NCBI GenBank assembly: GCA_017649565.1
Contig: JAGCGO010000016.1
Coordinates: 1-38,421, forward strand
DNA length: 38,421 nucleotides
Reading direction: 5' to 3'
Source: Fibrobacter sp.
GTDB taxonomy: Bacteria > Fibrobacterota > Fibrobacteria > Fibrobacterales > Fibrobacteraceae
Below are positions 25,007-33,819 of this stretch, one piece after another (position 1 is the first letter of the stretch; each line of letters starts with the position of its first letter). Both the position numbers and the translations under genes were made by a program. The notes beneath the pieces are model-generated. The model did not search any database, was not told where the DNA came from, and saw only the letters and a list, made by a program, of their open reading frames with translations.

Positions 25007-25160
25007 GAACGAATATTGAACGGTAGTACAAACAAAATAATTCCTTTGACTTAGCCGTTTTGTCCCCTCGACATTGCGTTCCCGAAGTATGCCCCGCCAA
25101 CGGGGTAGTTATTCCCCCTATTTCCCAAAACAACAAATCCATAAATTGGAGGGTAAAATC

Positions 25161-26123
25161 ATGAAAACTCAAACCAAAAATCCAACAAAAAAACAAACGA
25201 CGGATAAGTTCATTGAGTCCCTGCTGCCGGATTCCGACAAGAGGATGTGGCGTATTGCCGGTACGTCCATCATTGCCGCGCTTTCGGTCGGTTTCTGGGC
25301 GACTACGTATGAACGGGTAATCGACGAGATTGTCTTCGAAAAGACGGAGGCAGTGGAGATTTCGACAACCATGAACATCATCGAAAAAAAGGAGGAAAAG
25401 AAACAGGAAAAGCAGGAAAAGAAAATCGAGAAAAAGGAAATCAAGCGTAAGAAGCAAGGCGGTGGCGGCAAGCGCGCGGGTAGTGGGAATCCTCGCTCTC
25501 CCGAGCAGCGGGGGATTCTCAAGATCATCGCGGCGCGGACGCAGAATGCCAATGCCGAAGTCTACAACTTGACAAACCAGAAGTTCGCGAAGGATATCGA
25601 CAAGATCCTCAAGAACGTGAACGGTTTGCAGGTGACCGGGAAGACGCAAATCGCGGGGTCCCGCAAAGGCAAGCTGGACGCTGGTTTCAACGAGGGCGTC
25701 GCCTCGGGCGGTAGCGGCGGTATCGGTGATGCTATGGCAAGTATCATCGGGGGGCCTTCCGGGGCCATCTCGACAAAGACCATTGGCAAACTCAAGCCCC
25801 CCTCCGAACGTGATATCGATATGGGACCGGGCACTTCCTCGCGCTCTGCATCTGACATCATGAAGGTCGTGCGGCAGCGTACTCCGGGACTGCGCCATAT
25901 CTACAACAAGTTCCTTAAGAAAAAGCCCGGTTTCCAGGGCAAGATCACGCTGAAGTTCACGATCGCCCCGGGCGGGGAAATCGTCAGCATCGCGGTGGTC
26001 TCCTCTACGACCGGCTACGCCGAATTCGACGCCGACATCAAGAATGCCGTCGGTCGGTGGACATTTAGCAAGGTGAAGTCGGGAAACACCACGGTAACCA
26101 TTCCCTTCACGTTCACTGAATAG
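25161..26123 (+). CDS. TonB/AgmX-like energy-transducer protein with Lys/Glu-rich linker
   Basis: 320 residues from the ATG at 25161, which has GGAGGG 7 nt upstream. One membrane helix at about 30-50 (WRIAGTSIIAALSVGFWATTY). The next region, about 72-97, is very rich in Lys and Glu (KKEEKKQEKQEKKIEKKEIK) instead of the proline-rich TonB spacer. A Gly-rich segment follows, then a C-terminal TonB/AgmX-PglI-like domain (about 225-320; GKITLKFTIAPGGEIVSIAVVSSTTGYAEFDADI and WTFSKVKSGNTTVTIPFTF). Such proteins span the periplasm and couple an ExbB/TolQ motor to outer-membrane or surface machines. No exbB/exbD is adjacent; the ZorAB-like pair lies about 4 kb upstream. Confidence 0.78.
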   Translation: MKTQTKNPTKKQTTDKFIESLLPDSDKRMWRIAGTSIIAALSVGFWATTYERVIDEIVFEKTEAVEISTTMNIIEKKEEKKQEKQEKKIEKKEIKRKKQGGGGKRAGSGNPRSPEQRGILKIIAARTQNANAEVYNLTNQKFAKDIDKILKNVNGLQVTGKTQIAGSRKGKLDAGFNEGVASGGSGGIGDAMASIIGGPSGAISTKTIGKLKPPSERDIDMGPGTSSRSASDIMKVVRQRTPGLRHIYNKFLKKKPGFQGKITLKFTIAPGGEIVSIAVVSSTTGYAEFDADIKNAVGRWTFSKVKSGNTTVTIPFTFTE

Positions 26124-26149
26124 GACTCTGAAATCCTGTAAATGATACC

Positions 26150-26177
26150 ATTCCGGTGGCCACACGGCTGCCGGAAT
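26150..26177. terminator. Dyad after the TonB-like gene
   Basis: ATTCCGG and CCGGAAT arms separated by 14 bp, which themselves contain short GG/CC pairs. It lies 27 bp after the stop. The T content downstream is modest, so terminator function is only likely. Confidence 0.4.
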
Positions 26178-26272
26178 TCCTTATTTGTCTTGTGGAATAG
26201 GCCTCCGCATTTGTAGATGTTGAAAAATTATATAGATTATCTGAAACAAAAATTTCTGGTAGAGGATCGGTT

Positions 26273-27343
26273 ATGCTAAAGGCGAAACATGGGTTTTCTC
26301 TTGTTGTTGCTGCAATTTCCGTTTTGCTGCTTGTCGCCTGCGGCGATGACAACTCCACAAAAGCCAGTGACAAGATTGTGGTTGACTCAGTCGAGGACCT
26401 GAGTAACTGTGTCGCCACCAAGGTTGGAAATTTGGAATATGTGGATACGGTGGCTTACGTGTGTGTTGAACTCGGTGACAAGATTAAATGGGTTCAGGTT
26501 GCCGGAGTAGGGGACAATTCCGAGGATTTTAGGGTTTGCACCGGTAAAAAGGACGAACTGTATTCCTTTTCCCAAAAAGAAAATACACTGTATGTTTGTA
26601 ATGACGAAGAGTGGGTTCCTGTGAAGCAACTCGATGATAACGACAGTATGGAGGAGTCCAGCAGCAGTGAAGCAAAATCGTCGTCATCCAGCGTCACACA
26701 GCAGTCGAGCAGCTCAAAAAAAGTGGAATCTTCATCTAGCAAGGTCACTGAGCCTGTCGAACCAGTCGAAGTGACGACCGGAACTATGACAGACTCCCGC
26801 GACGGGCAGACTTACAAGACGGTTACCATCGGCACTCAGACTTGGATGGCCCAGAACCTCAACTACGCCTATACTGATGTTCCTTATAAACAAGGAAACT
26901 ATACCTCTGATTCCACCAGTTGGTGCTACAATAACGACGCAAACAACTGCTCCAAGTACGGCCGCCTTTATACATGGGCAGCCGCGACAACGGTTTGCCC
27001 AGAGGGCTGGCATCTGCCTACAGGCGCCGAGTTCGTAACTTTGTTCACTGTAGTCGGCGGTCAATCAACCGCAGGCAGGGTGCTCAAGTCCACATCCGGA
27101 TGGATTAGTGGCAATGGCTCGGATGCCTTTGCCTTCTCCGCGCTCCCTGCCGGCAGCAGGGACGACCGCGGGCTTTACAACAACGAGGGTTACAACGCGA
27201 ACTTCTGGAGTTCTATAGAGTACAGTAGCCACGGCGCGTACTACATGTACTTGTACTATGACTACGACGATGCGTCCCTGGACTTCTACAACAAGAACTA
27301 CGGGTTTTCTGTTCGTTGCCTCAAGAACGCACAAGCCGAGTGA
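26273..27343 (+). CDS. Lipoprotein with one FISUMP domain
   Basis: 356 residues. The signal peptide ends in lipobox LVAC. A unit similar to those in the 3858 lipoprotein follows (VEDLSNCVATKVGNLEYVDTVAYVC), then a Ser-rich, glycine-poor linker (about 122-160; many SSSS runs), typical of Fibrobacter surface proteins. The FISUMP domain (about 170-353) has DSRDGQTYKTVTIGTQTWMAQN, CPEGWHLPTGAEF and GFSVRCLKN. It probably sits at the cell surface or outer membrane; ligand unknown. An AGAGGA site precedes the ATG. The last codons and stop are part of a 14-bp direct repeat (27335 and 27351). Confidence 0.88.
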   Translation: MLKAKHGFSLVVAAISVLLLVACGDDNSTKASDKIVVDSVEDLSNCVATKVGNLEYVDTVAYVCVELGDKIKWVQVAGVGDNSEDFRVCTGKKDELYSFSQKENTLYVCNDEEWVPVKQLDDNDSMEESSSSEAKSSSSSVTQQSSSSKKVESSSSKVTEPVEPVEVTTGTMTDSRDGQTYKTVTIGTQTWMAQNLNYAYTDVPYKQGNYTSDSTSWCYNNDANNCSKYGRLYTWAAATTVCPEGWHLPTGAEFVTLFTVVGGQSTAGRVLKSTSGWISGNGSDAFAFSALPAGSRDDRGLYNNEGYNANFWSSIEYSSHGAYYMYLYYDYDDASLDFYNKNYGFSVRCLKNAQAE

Positions 27344-27364
27344 AGCGGCCGCCGAGTGAAGCGG
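27335..27364 (+). repeat. Tandem 14-bp repeat covering the FISUMP gene stop codon
   Basis: GCCGAGTGAAGCGG occurs at 27335-27348 and 27351-27364. The first copy contains the stop codon (GAG TGA). A small tandem duplication, probably replication slippage. Confidence 0.7.
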
Positions 27365-27398
27365 TCCCTCTTCGATTTTTTTGAGCGGGTTCCAGTTC

Positions 27399-27427
27399 TT
27401 GCGCTTGTTTCTCCTTTTTGCTATATT
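27399..27427 (+). promoter_or_regulatory. Promoter of the M29 aminopeptidase gene
   Basis: TTGCGC (27399-27404), 17-bp spacer, TATATT (27422-27427). It lies 29 bp before the ATG at 27457; GGAG follows at 27445. Boxes and spacing match the sigma-70 type well. Confidence 0.65.
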
Positions 27428-27456
27428 CTCACGCGGAACAAAATGGAGACTTTGAA

Positions 27457-28575
27457 ATGACTGACCCTCGCATTACGAAACTTGCCGAAAACCTGATTAA
27501 TAACGCGCTTGCCCTCAAGGCGGGCGAGAACATCCTTATCGAAACCACTGACACGCCCGACGAAGTCTCTACCGAGCTCATCAAGGCTGTCGAAAAAGTG
27601 GGGGGCAACGCCTTCGTTCACAACTACAACAGCCGTGTCCGCCGCCAGGTCATCCGTTCCGCCAGCGAGGCGCAGATGAAGCTCTCCGCAGAGCTCGCGC
27701 TCGAGGAGATGAAGCGCATGCAGGCCTATATCGCCATCCGCGGTGCCGATAACGCCATGGAAAACTGTGATATCAGCGACGAGAAGATGCTCGTGTACCG
27801 CAAGATGACCAAGGAGACGCTCGACTACCGCGTGAACAAGACGAAATGGTGCGTGCTCCGCTGGCCCAACCCCTCCATGGCCCAGGGCGCGAAGATGAGC
27901 ACCGAGGCCTTCGAGGACTTCTACTTCAAGGCATGCCTTGCTGATTACCCGAAAATGGGCCGTGCCGCACAGAACCTGATCGACCTGATGAACAGGACGG
28001 AGAAGGTGCGCCTCGTGGCCAAGGATACCGACATCACCTTCAGCATCAAGGACATTCCTGCCGTGCCCTGCTGCGGCAACATGAACATTCCCGACGGTGA
28101 AGTCTATACGGCACCGGTGAACGGGAGCATCGAGGGCGTCATCCACTACAATACGCCGACGCTGTACGAAGGCAAGCATTTTAGCGGGGTACGCCTGGTG
28201 TTCAAGGGCGGCAAGATCGTAGAGGCCACCTGCGATACAGGCGACAACGCCCAGCTCAACGCCATATTCGATACGGATGAGGGCGCACGTCGCGTGGGCG
28301 AATTCGCCATCGGTTTCAATCCGTTCGTGAATGCCCCGATGTGCGACATCCTCTTCGACGAAAAAATCGCAGGCAGCATCCACTTTACGCCGGGAATGTG
28401 CTACGAAGACGCCTACAACGGCAACCAGAGCGCCATCCACTGGGACCTCGTGCTTATTATGCGCCCGGAATACGGTGGCGGCGAAATCTGGTTCGACGAC
28501 AAGCTTGTCCGCAAGGACGGCCTGTTCGTGGTTGACGAACTCAAGTGCCTGAATCCCGACCAGTTGGGATTGTAG
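27457..28575 (+). CDS. M29-family aminopeptidase (AmpS/AmpT type)
   Basis: 372 residues from the ATG at 27457, with GGAG 8 nt upstream; the open frame extends 13 codons further but without a start signal. A cytoplasmic metalloaminopeptidase with two metal ions. The metal-binding set is visible by family pattern: Glu in IPDGEVYTAP, Glu in GEFAIGFNP, then His, Tyr/Glu, His and Asp in GSIHFTPGMCYEDAYNGNQSAIHWD. N-terminal ALKAGENILIETTD is typical. Likely a leucyl-type peptidase for peptide turnover. It converges with the minus-strand FISUMP gene with 9 bp between stops. Confidence 0.9.
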   Translation: MTDPRITKLAENLINNALALKAGENILIETTDTPDEVSTELIKAVEKVGGNAFVHNYNSRVRRQVIRSASEAQMKLSAELALEEMKRMQAYIAIRGADNAMENCDISDEKMLVYRKMTKETLDYRVNKTKWCVLRWPNPSMAQGAKMSTEAFEDFYFKACLADYPKMGRAAQNLIDLMNRTEKVRLVAKDTDITFSIKDIPAVPCCGNMNIPDGEVYTAPVNGSIEGVIHYNTPTLYEGKHFSGVRLVFKGGKIVEATCDTGDNAQLNAIFDTDEGARRVGEFAIGFNPFVNAPMCDILFDEKIAGSIHFTPGMCYEDAYNGNQSAIHWDLVLIMRPEYGGGEIWFDDKLVRKDGLFVVDELKCLNPDQLGL

Positions 28576-28584
28576 CCTAATAAG

Positions 28585-29727
28585 CTATTTCATAATGCAG
28601 CGGACGGAGTGCTTTTGCTTGAGAGATGCCGCCGAATGAATTATTCGATCGTGTCCAAAACTTACAGCAAAATAATTCGCCGAAGCTCCCTTTTGCACTT
28701 GTGTTGATGTCCATACGTAGGTGCCGCGCCCGTCGATGGGAAGTAACGTAAATCCGTAGTCATCGGTACCCCCGTTTGCTTCCCAACCATGAACGCTCTT
28801 TACTTTTGATGCGGAATTGCCGACGGCTCTTGTCAGGTCGTTGGCTTCGCTTGCGCTCGGTAACCGCCAACCATTTGGGCATGCCGTCATGGCGTCGTTC
28901 CAATCATATACCCGTCCATATTTTCTGCACTGGTCGTCGTCTTGCGAGGCGCATTCGGATTCGGGCATGCTGTATTGTAGATTCTCTGCGAACCAGGTTT
29001 GCTTGCCGATAGTTATCGTTTTGTAAACGTAACCGTCTCTTGTATCTGAAAAAGAGCCTCTTTTCACGGACGATGGCTTTACGAACTCCTTGTTTAGGTG
29101 TGGTTTCGATTTGGGGGACGCCACTTCTTTAAAATCCTTTACGCAACGAACGGATAATGCTGATTGTGTATCTATTCCACCGGAGGCCGTATAGCCGCTT
29201 GTGCCGATTTCCATATATATGGAGCAGCATCCTCCATAATAGGAGTCTAGCCATATTTTTGCGTTAGAGCCTAAATCGTGAAAGGGGCTGGCTCCCTCCC
29301 GCAAATGTTTTCCTGAACTTTTGCTTCCCGCAAATAGGATAGACAGCCATTCGTTGGTGGCCAATTTTTCAACTATCCTCTGTTTGTCGTTTTCTCCCAA
29401 AACTTGCATCAATTCTTTTTCATCGTTAAGATTGGCGAGGTGCCATCCCGAGGGGCAGACGTTCTGTGCAGCCTTGAAGGTGTAAAGACGTCCATATTTT
29501 TCGCAATTTTGCGGGTCATTTTCGTAGCAGAAACTTTCTTCGGTAGGTTCGTTCATGTTTTCTGCCATCCACAGGCGGTTTCCTATTTGAACGGTCTTGT
29601 ACTTGCTGTAATTGAATTCGTCCTTTGCCGGCACATTTTTGGAGACCGAGGAAAGTCTTTGCTGTAGGACGATTACTGCACCTGCCAGAATGATTAGGAA
29701 TAAGAATAATCGCATGGTGTTATTCAT
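28585..29727 (-). CDS. Membrane-anchored protein with two FISUMP domains
   Basis: 380 residues from the ATG at 29727, which follows AAGGGAG; another ATG lies four codons on. The N-terminus MNNTMRLFLFLIILAGAVIVLQQ is an uncleaved signal anchor without a lipobox, unlike the other FISUMP proteins here. Domain one (about 38-210) has YKTVQIGNRLWMAENMNE, CPSGWHLANLND and ALSVRCVKD; domain two (about 235-380) has DTRDGYVYKTITIGKQTWFAENLQY, CPNGWRLPSASEA and KHSVRCIMK. Function unknown. It is divergent from the lipoprotein gene at 29867. Confidence 0.86.
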   Translation of the reverse strand: MNNTMRLFLFLIILAGAVIVLQQRLSSVSKNVPAKDEFNYSKYKTVQIGNRLWMAENMNEPTEESFCYENDPQNCEKYGRLYTFKAAQNVCPSGWHLANLNDEKELMQVLGENDKQRIVEKLATNEWLSILFAGSKSSGKHLREGASPFHDLGSNAKIWLDSYYGGCCSIYMEIGTSGYTASGGIDTQSALSVRCVKDFKEVASPKSKPHLNKEFVKPSSVKRGSFSDTRDGYVYKTITIGKQTWFAENLQYSMPESECASQDDDQCRKYGRVYDWNDAMTACPNGWRLPSASEANDLTRAVGNSASKVKSVHGWEANGGTDDYGFTLLPIDGRGTYVWTSTQVQKGASANYFAVSFGHDRIIHSAASLKQKHSVRCIMK

Positions 29728-29866
29728 ATTTTTCTCCCTTCCTGTGATAAATGTCAAATTTCCCGAGTCTTTATGATTGAATTTAAGAAATTTTTTTCTT
29801 TATAATCCCTTTTTTGGAGAAAAGGTTATATTTTATTTACAAACCTAACATCAAAGAGAGGGGCAT

Positions 29867-30673
29867 ATGAATACAAGAAAATCGTTTCTGGCGATAGCGG
29901 CCGTGTCTGCTGTCTGTTTGGCATTTTACGGCTGCGATGGCAGTGCCCCATCTGGGGCTGACGGGACGGAATCCGCCTTCGGCGGTTCTAGTTCAAGCGG
30001 CGGCTCGGGATTCGGTTCCGGTAAGATTTCCAGTTCGGGAAAAACCTCCAATTCCGGATCTAAATCCGGTAGCGTCATTTCGTGCTACGTGGAATTGGGT
30101 AATGACGGGTCTGCAGCCTGTTCCGAGGTTCCGACATCCTACTTGGCCTTGGATCAGTTCAAGGAAACCTGTAATGCGCAAAACATGCCGGGCTTATCTT
30201 CTACAACTTTAGGTTCGGGATGTCCTTCCGGGGGTAAAAAGTGCGACCAGGGTGGCGGCATAATGGCTTATTACTATGGGGCGGCCGCCGAAGTCAATTC
30301 CTGCCTGGATGAATACAGCAGTGACGATTATAGCTCCTACAACGGTTCCTATGACGATGACGACTACGGCTCCTATGTTGACAATTACGGCAGTTCAGGC
30401 GTACTGAGCGGTAGCGATGCGAAAATCACAGGGAGTGTCTATTCCTGCATGGCGAGTTCATCCGGCCATTCCTATTGTGGCGAAATCAGTCAATCATCGA
30501 GTGATGATGATGTTGCCGATTTCAAGTTCAGCTGTAGCGAAGAGGGCGGTGCATTGGGAACGGGCTGCCCCACAACTACAAAGAAATGTCTATTCTATGA
30601 TTTACTGATATACTTCTACGATTCTGCCGATATTGCGAAGAGCTGTGAAGAACTTTATGAAGAAGAATGGTAG
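29867..30673 (+). CDS. Cysteine-rich lipoprotein with internal duplication
   Basis: 268 residues. Lipobox FYGC, then a Ser/Gly linker. Two related cysteine-rich units: the first (about 70-145) has VISCYVELGNDGSAACSEVP, CPSGGKKC and VNSCLDEY; the second (about 187-265) has VYSCMASSSGHSYCGEI, CPTTTKKC and AKSCEELYEE. They are joined by a Ser/Tyr/Asp-rich segment. Six cysteines per unit suggest disulfides in the periplasm or at the surface. No family recognised; the cysteine spacing loosely resembles the lipoprotein at 6447. GAGAGGGG precedes the start and a strong terminator follows, so it is probably a single-gene transcript. Confidence 0.75.
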   Translation: MNTRKSFLAIAAVSAVCLAFYGCDGSAPSGADGTESAFGGSSSSGGSGFGSGKISSSGKTSNSGSKSGSVISCYVELGNDGSAACSEVPTSYLALDQFKETCNAQNMPGLSSTTLGSGCPSGGKKCDQGGGIMAYYYGAAAEVNSCLDEYSSDDYSSYNGSYDDDDYGSYVDNYGSSGVLSGSDAKITGSVYSCMASSSGHSYCGEISQSSSDDDVADFKFSCSEEGGALGTGCPTTTKKCLFYDLLIYFYDSADIAKSCEELYEEEW

Positions 30674-30695
30674 GGACTCGATTCCACCCTTTGCC

Positions 30696-30720
30696 GACCC
30701 CCTTTCGGGGGTCTTTTTTT
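30696..30720 (+). terminator. Strong rho-independent terminator
   Basis: GACCCCC, loop TTTC, GGGGGTC, then at least seven Ts. It lies 22 bp after the stop of the cysteine-rich lipoprotein gene. Confidence 0.92.
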
Positions 30721-30821
30721 ATATATGAAACGAAGTGTATCATTTAGACTAAAAACACGTTTTGATTTTTGCAAAAAATGCAATTTTCTGAAAAAAAATC
30801 AAACTTTTGTATTATTTGTTA

Positions 30822-30850
30822 TTGACAATGCCTTTTTTTGAAGGTATATT
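30822..30850 (+). promoter_or_regulatory. Consensus sigma-70 promoter of the TIGR02147 gene (leaderless transcript)
   Basis: TTGACA (30822-30827), 17-bp spacer, TATATT (30845-30850). The ATG at 30858 is only 7 nt after the -10 box, so transcription should start at or next to the A of the start codon. This is the best promoter in the window. Confidence 0.8.
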
Positions 30851-30857
30851 CATTGAC

Positions 30858-31691
30858 ATGAAACCGATCATCGAATATCAAGATTACCGTGCCTTCATGA
30901 GCGACTACTATGAAGAGCGCAAGCGGACTTCCGCCTTCTCGTGGCGGGAGTTTGCAAAGATTGCCGGCTTCACTTCGCCCTCGTATCTGAAACTCGTGTG
31001 CGAAGGCCGGAGCAGTTTGAGCAAGGTGACCATGGGGCGCGTGGCCCAGGCCATGGGGCTTACCGGCTACGAGGTGACCTATTTCGAGTCGATGGTGCAG
31101 TTCGGCAATGCCAAGAAGGATTCCGTCAAGATGGTATTCCTCCAGCAGATGCAGGCCATGGCCCGCGACCACAAGGTGCGCGTTATCGACAAGGATGCAT
31201 TCGAATATTATTCCAGCTGGAAGTACCCGGTAATCCGCGAACTCGCCCAGATGATGCCCGGAGCCATGCCCGGCGAAATTGCCGGTGTCTGCTGCCAGGA
31301 GGTCTCGGCGTTGGAAGTTCGCAAGTCGCTCCAGTTCCTGGAACGTGCCGGATTCCTCCGCCAGACGCGGGAGAACACTTACGAGCAGACGGAAAAGAAC
31401 GTCTCTGGCTCCAAGGAAGGGCTCCCGATTGCCATCCGCTCGATGCACCGGGAAATGGGGCGGCTCGCGATTGACTCCCTGGACCAGTTTTCGTCCGATG
31501 AACGCAACGTCACAGGCCTTACGATGGGCGTAAACCGCGAAGGCTACGAACGGATCGTGAAGGAACTGACGGCCTGCCGCAAGAGGATTATTGCGATTTG
31601 TTCGGAATATTCTGAACTTACTCAGGTTTACAGGTTGAATTTACAATTATTCCCCCTTAGTAGGGATGTTAAGGGAAAAGAGGAGGCGTAA
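30858..31691 (+). CDS. TIGR02147 family protein (Fibrobacter paralogous family)
   Basis: 277 residues from the ATG at 30858. I reject the upstream in-frame ATG at 30807 because a consensus promoter lies between the two. MKPIIEYQDYRAFMSDYYEERKR and FSWREFAKIAGFTSPSYLKLV fit TIGR02147, a family first seen in Fibrobacter. The N-terminal part is helical and looks HTH-like (AKIAGFTSPSYLKLVCEGRSSLS); GLTMGVNREGYERIVKEL near the C-terminus is typical. A regulatory role is inferred. It ends 1 bp before the large lipoprotein gene, so the two form an operon; it may control or sense the lipoprotein's export. Confidence 0.85.
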   Translation: MKPIIEYQDYRAFMSDYYEERKRTSAFSWREFAKIAGFTSPSYLKLVCEGRSSLSKVTMGRVAQAMGLTGYEVTYFESMVQFGNAKKDSVKMVFLQQMQAMARDHKVRVIDKDAFEYYSSWKYPVIRELAQMMPGAMPGEIAGVCCQEVSALEVRKSLQFLERAGFLRQTRENTYEQTEKNVSGSKEGLPIAIRSMHREMGRLAIDSLDQFSSDERNVTGLTMGVNREGYERIVKELTACRKRIIAICSEYSELTQVYRLNLQLFPLSRDVKGKEEA

Positions 31692-31692
31692 T

Positions 31693-33810
31693 ATGAAAAA
31701 GTTTATGTGTATGGCATTGGGCGCTTTTGCGCTGTTGGCCTGTTCGGAAAGCTCGCAGAGTGTCGGCGGCACGACCGAAGACCCGAATACCTTGGCTCAG
31801 AATTCATCGAGTTCTTCTGTGCCCAGTTCGTATAGTCCGCGCTATGCCTTGTGCAGAACGTCTGCTGAAGATAATTTCGCGAAGCCGAGCGAAGCAGAAG
31901 CGTGCGACTGGTATGCGGAAATGTGGAACCCTGGATTGGGATACCGTGTACGAACGGGGTTTGACAACGGGACGAATACGTCCGGGATATGGTACTTGAC
32001 ATTCGATTCTACGGAACTTCTCATTCCAAGTTTTAAGTGGCTCGATGAGGTAGATGATAAGTACGATTCGCTTTCTATGAGCAAGGTGATTGATGCCTGT
32101 CATGGTGAAATTTGCGGTATGGCTCGCTTTGAGACGGTTCACAACGGAGCTGAGCAGATTGAAGAAGCTGGATATGCTTTGGCTACTATCGGATTTAGTT
32201 TATCTGGTAAAAATGCGTCTGGACAATTCGACGAAGTGGATGTAAGCGATCTTAACGGATTGTGTGTAGGCTATTCAACGGAAGGTATGCCATTATTAGT
32301 CCTTGACTTCAGCGATTCGATAAATGCATTGCTGGGATCGCGTCGTTATGCAGTACGTATGGAAAGGACTACGAAGGATGCAAGAGGTGTTGATGTAAGT
32401 AGTAAGAAAGAGTGCTATGCTTGGGATGATTTTAAATTGATGGTTATTTATGAAAAAGAAAAAACTGCGGAATCTACATCAATCAGTGTGTACGATGCTA
32501 TAAAGCATTTGGTTGGTATTCGGTTTGTCTTTCACTCCATTTATCCTAACCATTATGAAGTGTTTAGGCTTTCGCAAATTGGGTGGTATTCTCAAATAGA
32601 CAATATTAAACGGAATGAAGAAAATAGTCTTCCCGTGGTTGCTGAAGATTGCGAGTCTCCGGAAATAGAAGAAAGTTTCTGCTCGTGCAATTATGCTGAT
32701 TCTGTGGCTATCCGAGATGGAAACCGCTTGGGAGTTGATTCCGGATGGACTGAGGCCGTAGAGAAGTATGGTGATATGATATATGGTAATCTCTGTGTAT
32801 TCGATTTTTCATTAGAAAGTTATGGATCGGTATGGCTTGATTTTTCTTCGAAAAAACAGCCTTGTGACAATCCTGTGTCAAAAATTGTTCGATGTTCTGA
32901 TGGGTCTCGCCGCATTTCTGAAGATTTCTCATATGTGAAATCTGCGTATGATAGTATTGTTGAGTATGTCGCCATGGAAACGAAACTTAGAATACTTGAT
33001 AAAATTGACAGTTGTATGGAATTTGCTTCAGACTTAAATCATTTGAAAACGTTTAACGAAAAATTTTCGGAGTCATACGATGAATTGAGCGATTATGGCG
33101 AACTTTGGAATTTCCTAAAAAATGAAAAAGTCCAGACAAGTCTTTATGCAGATTCAACATGGCCACAAGGTACAAGCAATGGAGGTGAGTGGTTCTACGA
33201 ATCGGATTCCGTGAAAGGAGGTAGTTCGTCGGCTTTTTACTGGGGTCTGGAAGACTATGAAGGAGCCAGTATTGATGAAATTCGTGCGGATCGTGGTCAT
33301 TTGCATTTCGAAGTCACATTTACGAAAAAGCAGCATGATCCTGATCCATATGGGGATATTGGATTTTATGTGGCTGGATTCGATTCCAATGGCAATGCTT
33401 TACCGGCAGATATTTCCAACTGGAATGGAATATGTGTAGTGTACAGTACTGAAGAGCTGTCTAGCATATTATTGGAGCTGATGCTTGATTTGGGAGATTC
33501 GATAAATCGTGACCTGGCATATGATTTACCGAAGGTGACATTGCCATTATCGCAAAAATATCAGGAATTCTGTTTTGCTTGGAGCGATTTCAAGCAGGGT
33601 GGCTGGGGAAAAGAAAAGGAAGGGTATAAATACAGCATAACAGGAGATGACGCCGCTCAAAAAGCCGTCAAGATATTCTTCCGCCTAAGCGCAGATTCAA
33701 GAAACTACCTGGTCGACATGCTGAAAGAAGATGATAGTCCTATTGATTGGGAAGAGAAAGTGTTCGGAATGTATTTTGATCTTTTGGGCATAAGCGCAAA
33801 TCGCGATTAA
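31693..33810 (+). CDS. Large lipoprotein with duplicated carbohydrate-binding-like domain
   Basis: 705 residues from the ATG at 31693 with AGGAGG upstream. Lipobox ALLAC, then a short Ser-rich segment. Domain one (about 60-330) and domain two (about 490-705) share order and motifs: an early GxWY segment, a ValxxxLNGxCVxYSTE-like turn (DLNGLCVGYSTEG; NWNGICVVYSTEE), a LxLxxSDSIN segment, and CYAWDDFK (about 241) matching CFAWSDFKQGG (about 626). The pattern recalls beta-sandwich carbohydrate-binding modules, but no family is certain. The middle has a CSCNYADS segment and helices. The second half is AT-rich. It is co-transcribed with the TIGR02147 gene. Confidence 0.78.
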   Translation: MKKFMCMALGAFALLACSESSQSVGGTTEDPNTLAQNSSSSSVPSSYSPRYALCRTSAEDNFAKPSEAEACDWYAEMWNPGLGYRVRTGFDNGTNTSGIWYLTFDSTELLIPSFKWLDEVDDKYDSLSMSKVIDACHGEICGMARFETVHNGAEQIEEAGYALATIGFSLSGKNASGQFDEVDVSDLNGLCVGYSTEGMPLLVLDFSDSINALLGSRRYAVRMERTTKDARGVDVSSKKECYAWDDFKLMVIYEKEKTAESTSISVYDAIKHLVGIRFVFHSIYPNHYEVFRLSQIGWYSQIDNIKRNEENSLPVVAEDCESPEIEESFCSCNYADSVAIRDGNRLGVDSGWTEAVEKYGDMIYGNLCVFDFSLESYGSVWLDFSSKKQPCDNPVSKIVRCSDGSRRISEDFSYVKSAYDSIVEYVAMETKLRILDKIDSCMEFASDLNHLKTFNEKFSESYDELSDYGELWNFLKNEKVQTSLYADSTWPQGTSNGGEWFYESDSVKGGSSSAFYWGLEDYEGASIDEIRADRGHLHFEVTFTKKQHDPDPYGDIGFYVAGFDSNGNALPADISNWNGICVVYSTEELSSILLELMLDLGDSINRDLAYDLPKVTLPLSQKYQEFCFAWSDFKQGGWGKEKEGYKYSITGDDAAQKAVKIFFRLSADSRNYLVDMLKEDDSPIDWEEKVFGMYFDLLGISANRD

Positions 33811-33819
33811 AAGGCCAAG

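Larger units (their letters stand above)
24702..25160. other. 459-bp gap between alr and the TonB-like gene, with two palindromes
   Basis: No gene is visible. It contains a 22-bp perfect palindrome (24937-24958), a 16-bp perfect palindrome (24991-25006) extendable with a one-base bulge, and a TATAAT at about 24802 inside a CCGGTT/AACCGG inverted repeat. These are probably regulatory for the downstream gene. The last 20 bp hold the GGAGGG ribosome-binding site. Confidence 0.5.

Noticed and set aside
24969..26165. 398-residue minus-strand open frame opposite the TonB-like gene
   Set aside because: Antisense to a gene with signal anchor, ribosome-binding site and domain; product is Leu/Phe-rich shadow of Lys/Glu codons.
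30807..30857. Upstream start for the TIGR02147 gene
   Set aside because: A consensus promoter lies between this ATG and the one at 30858, and the family begins at the latter.
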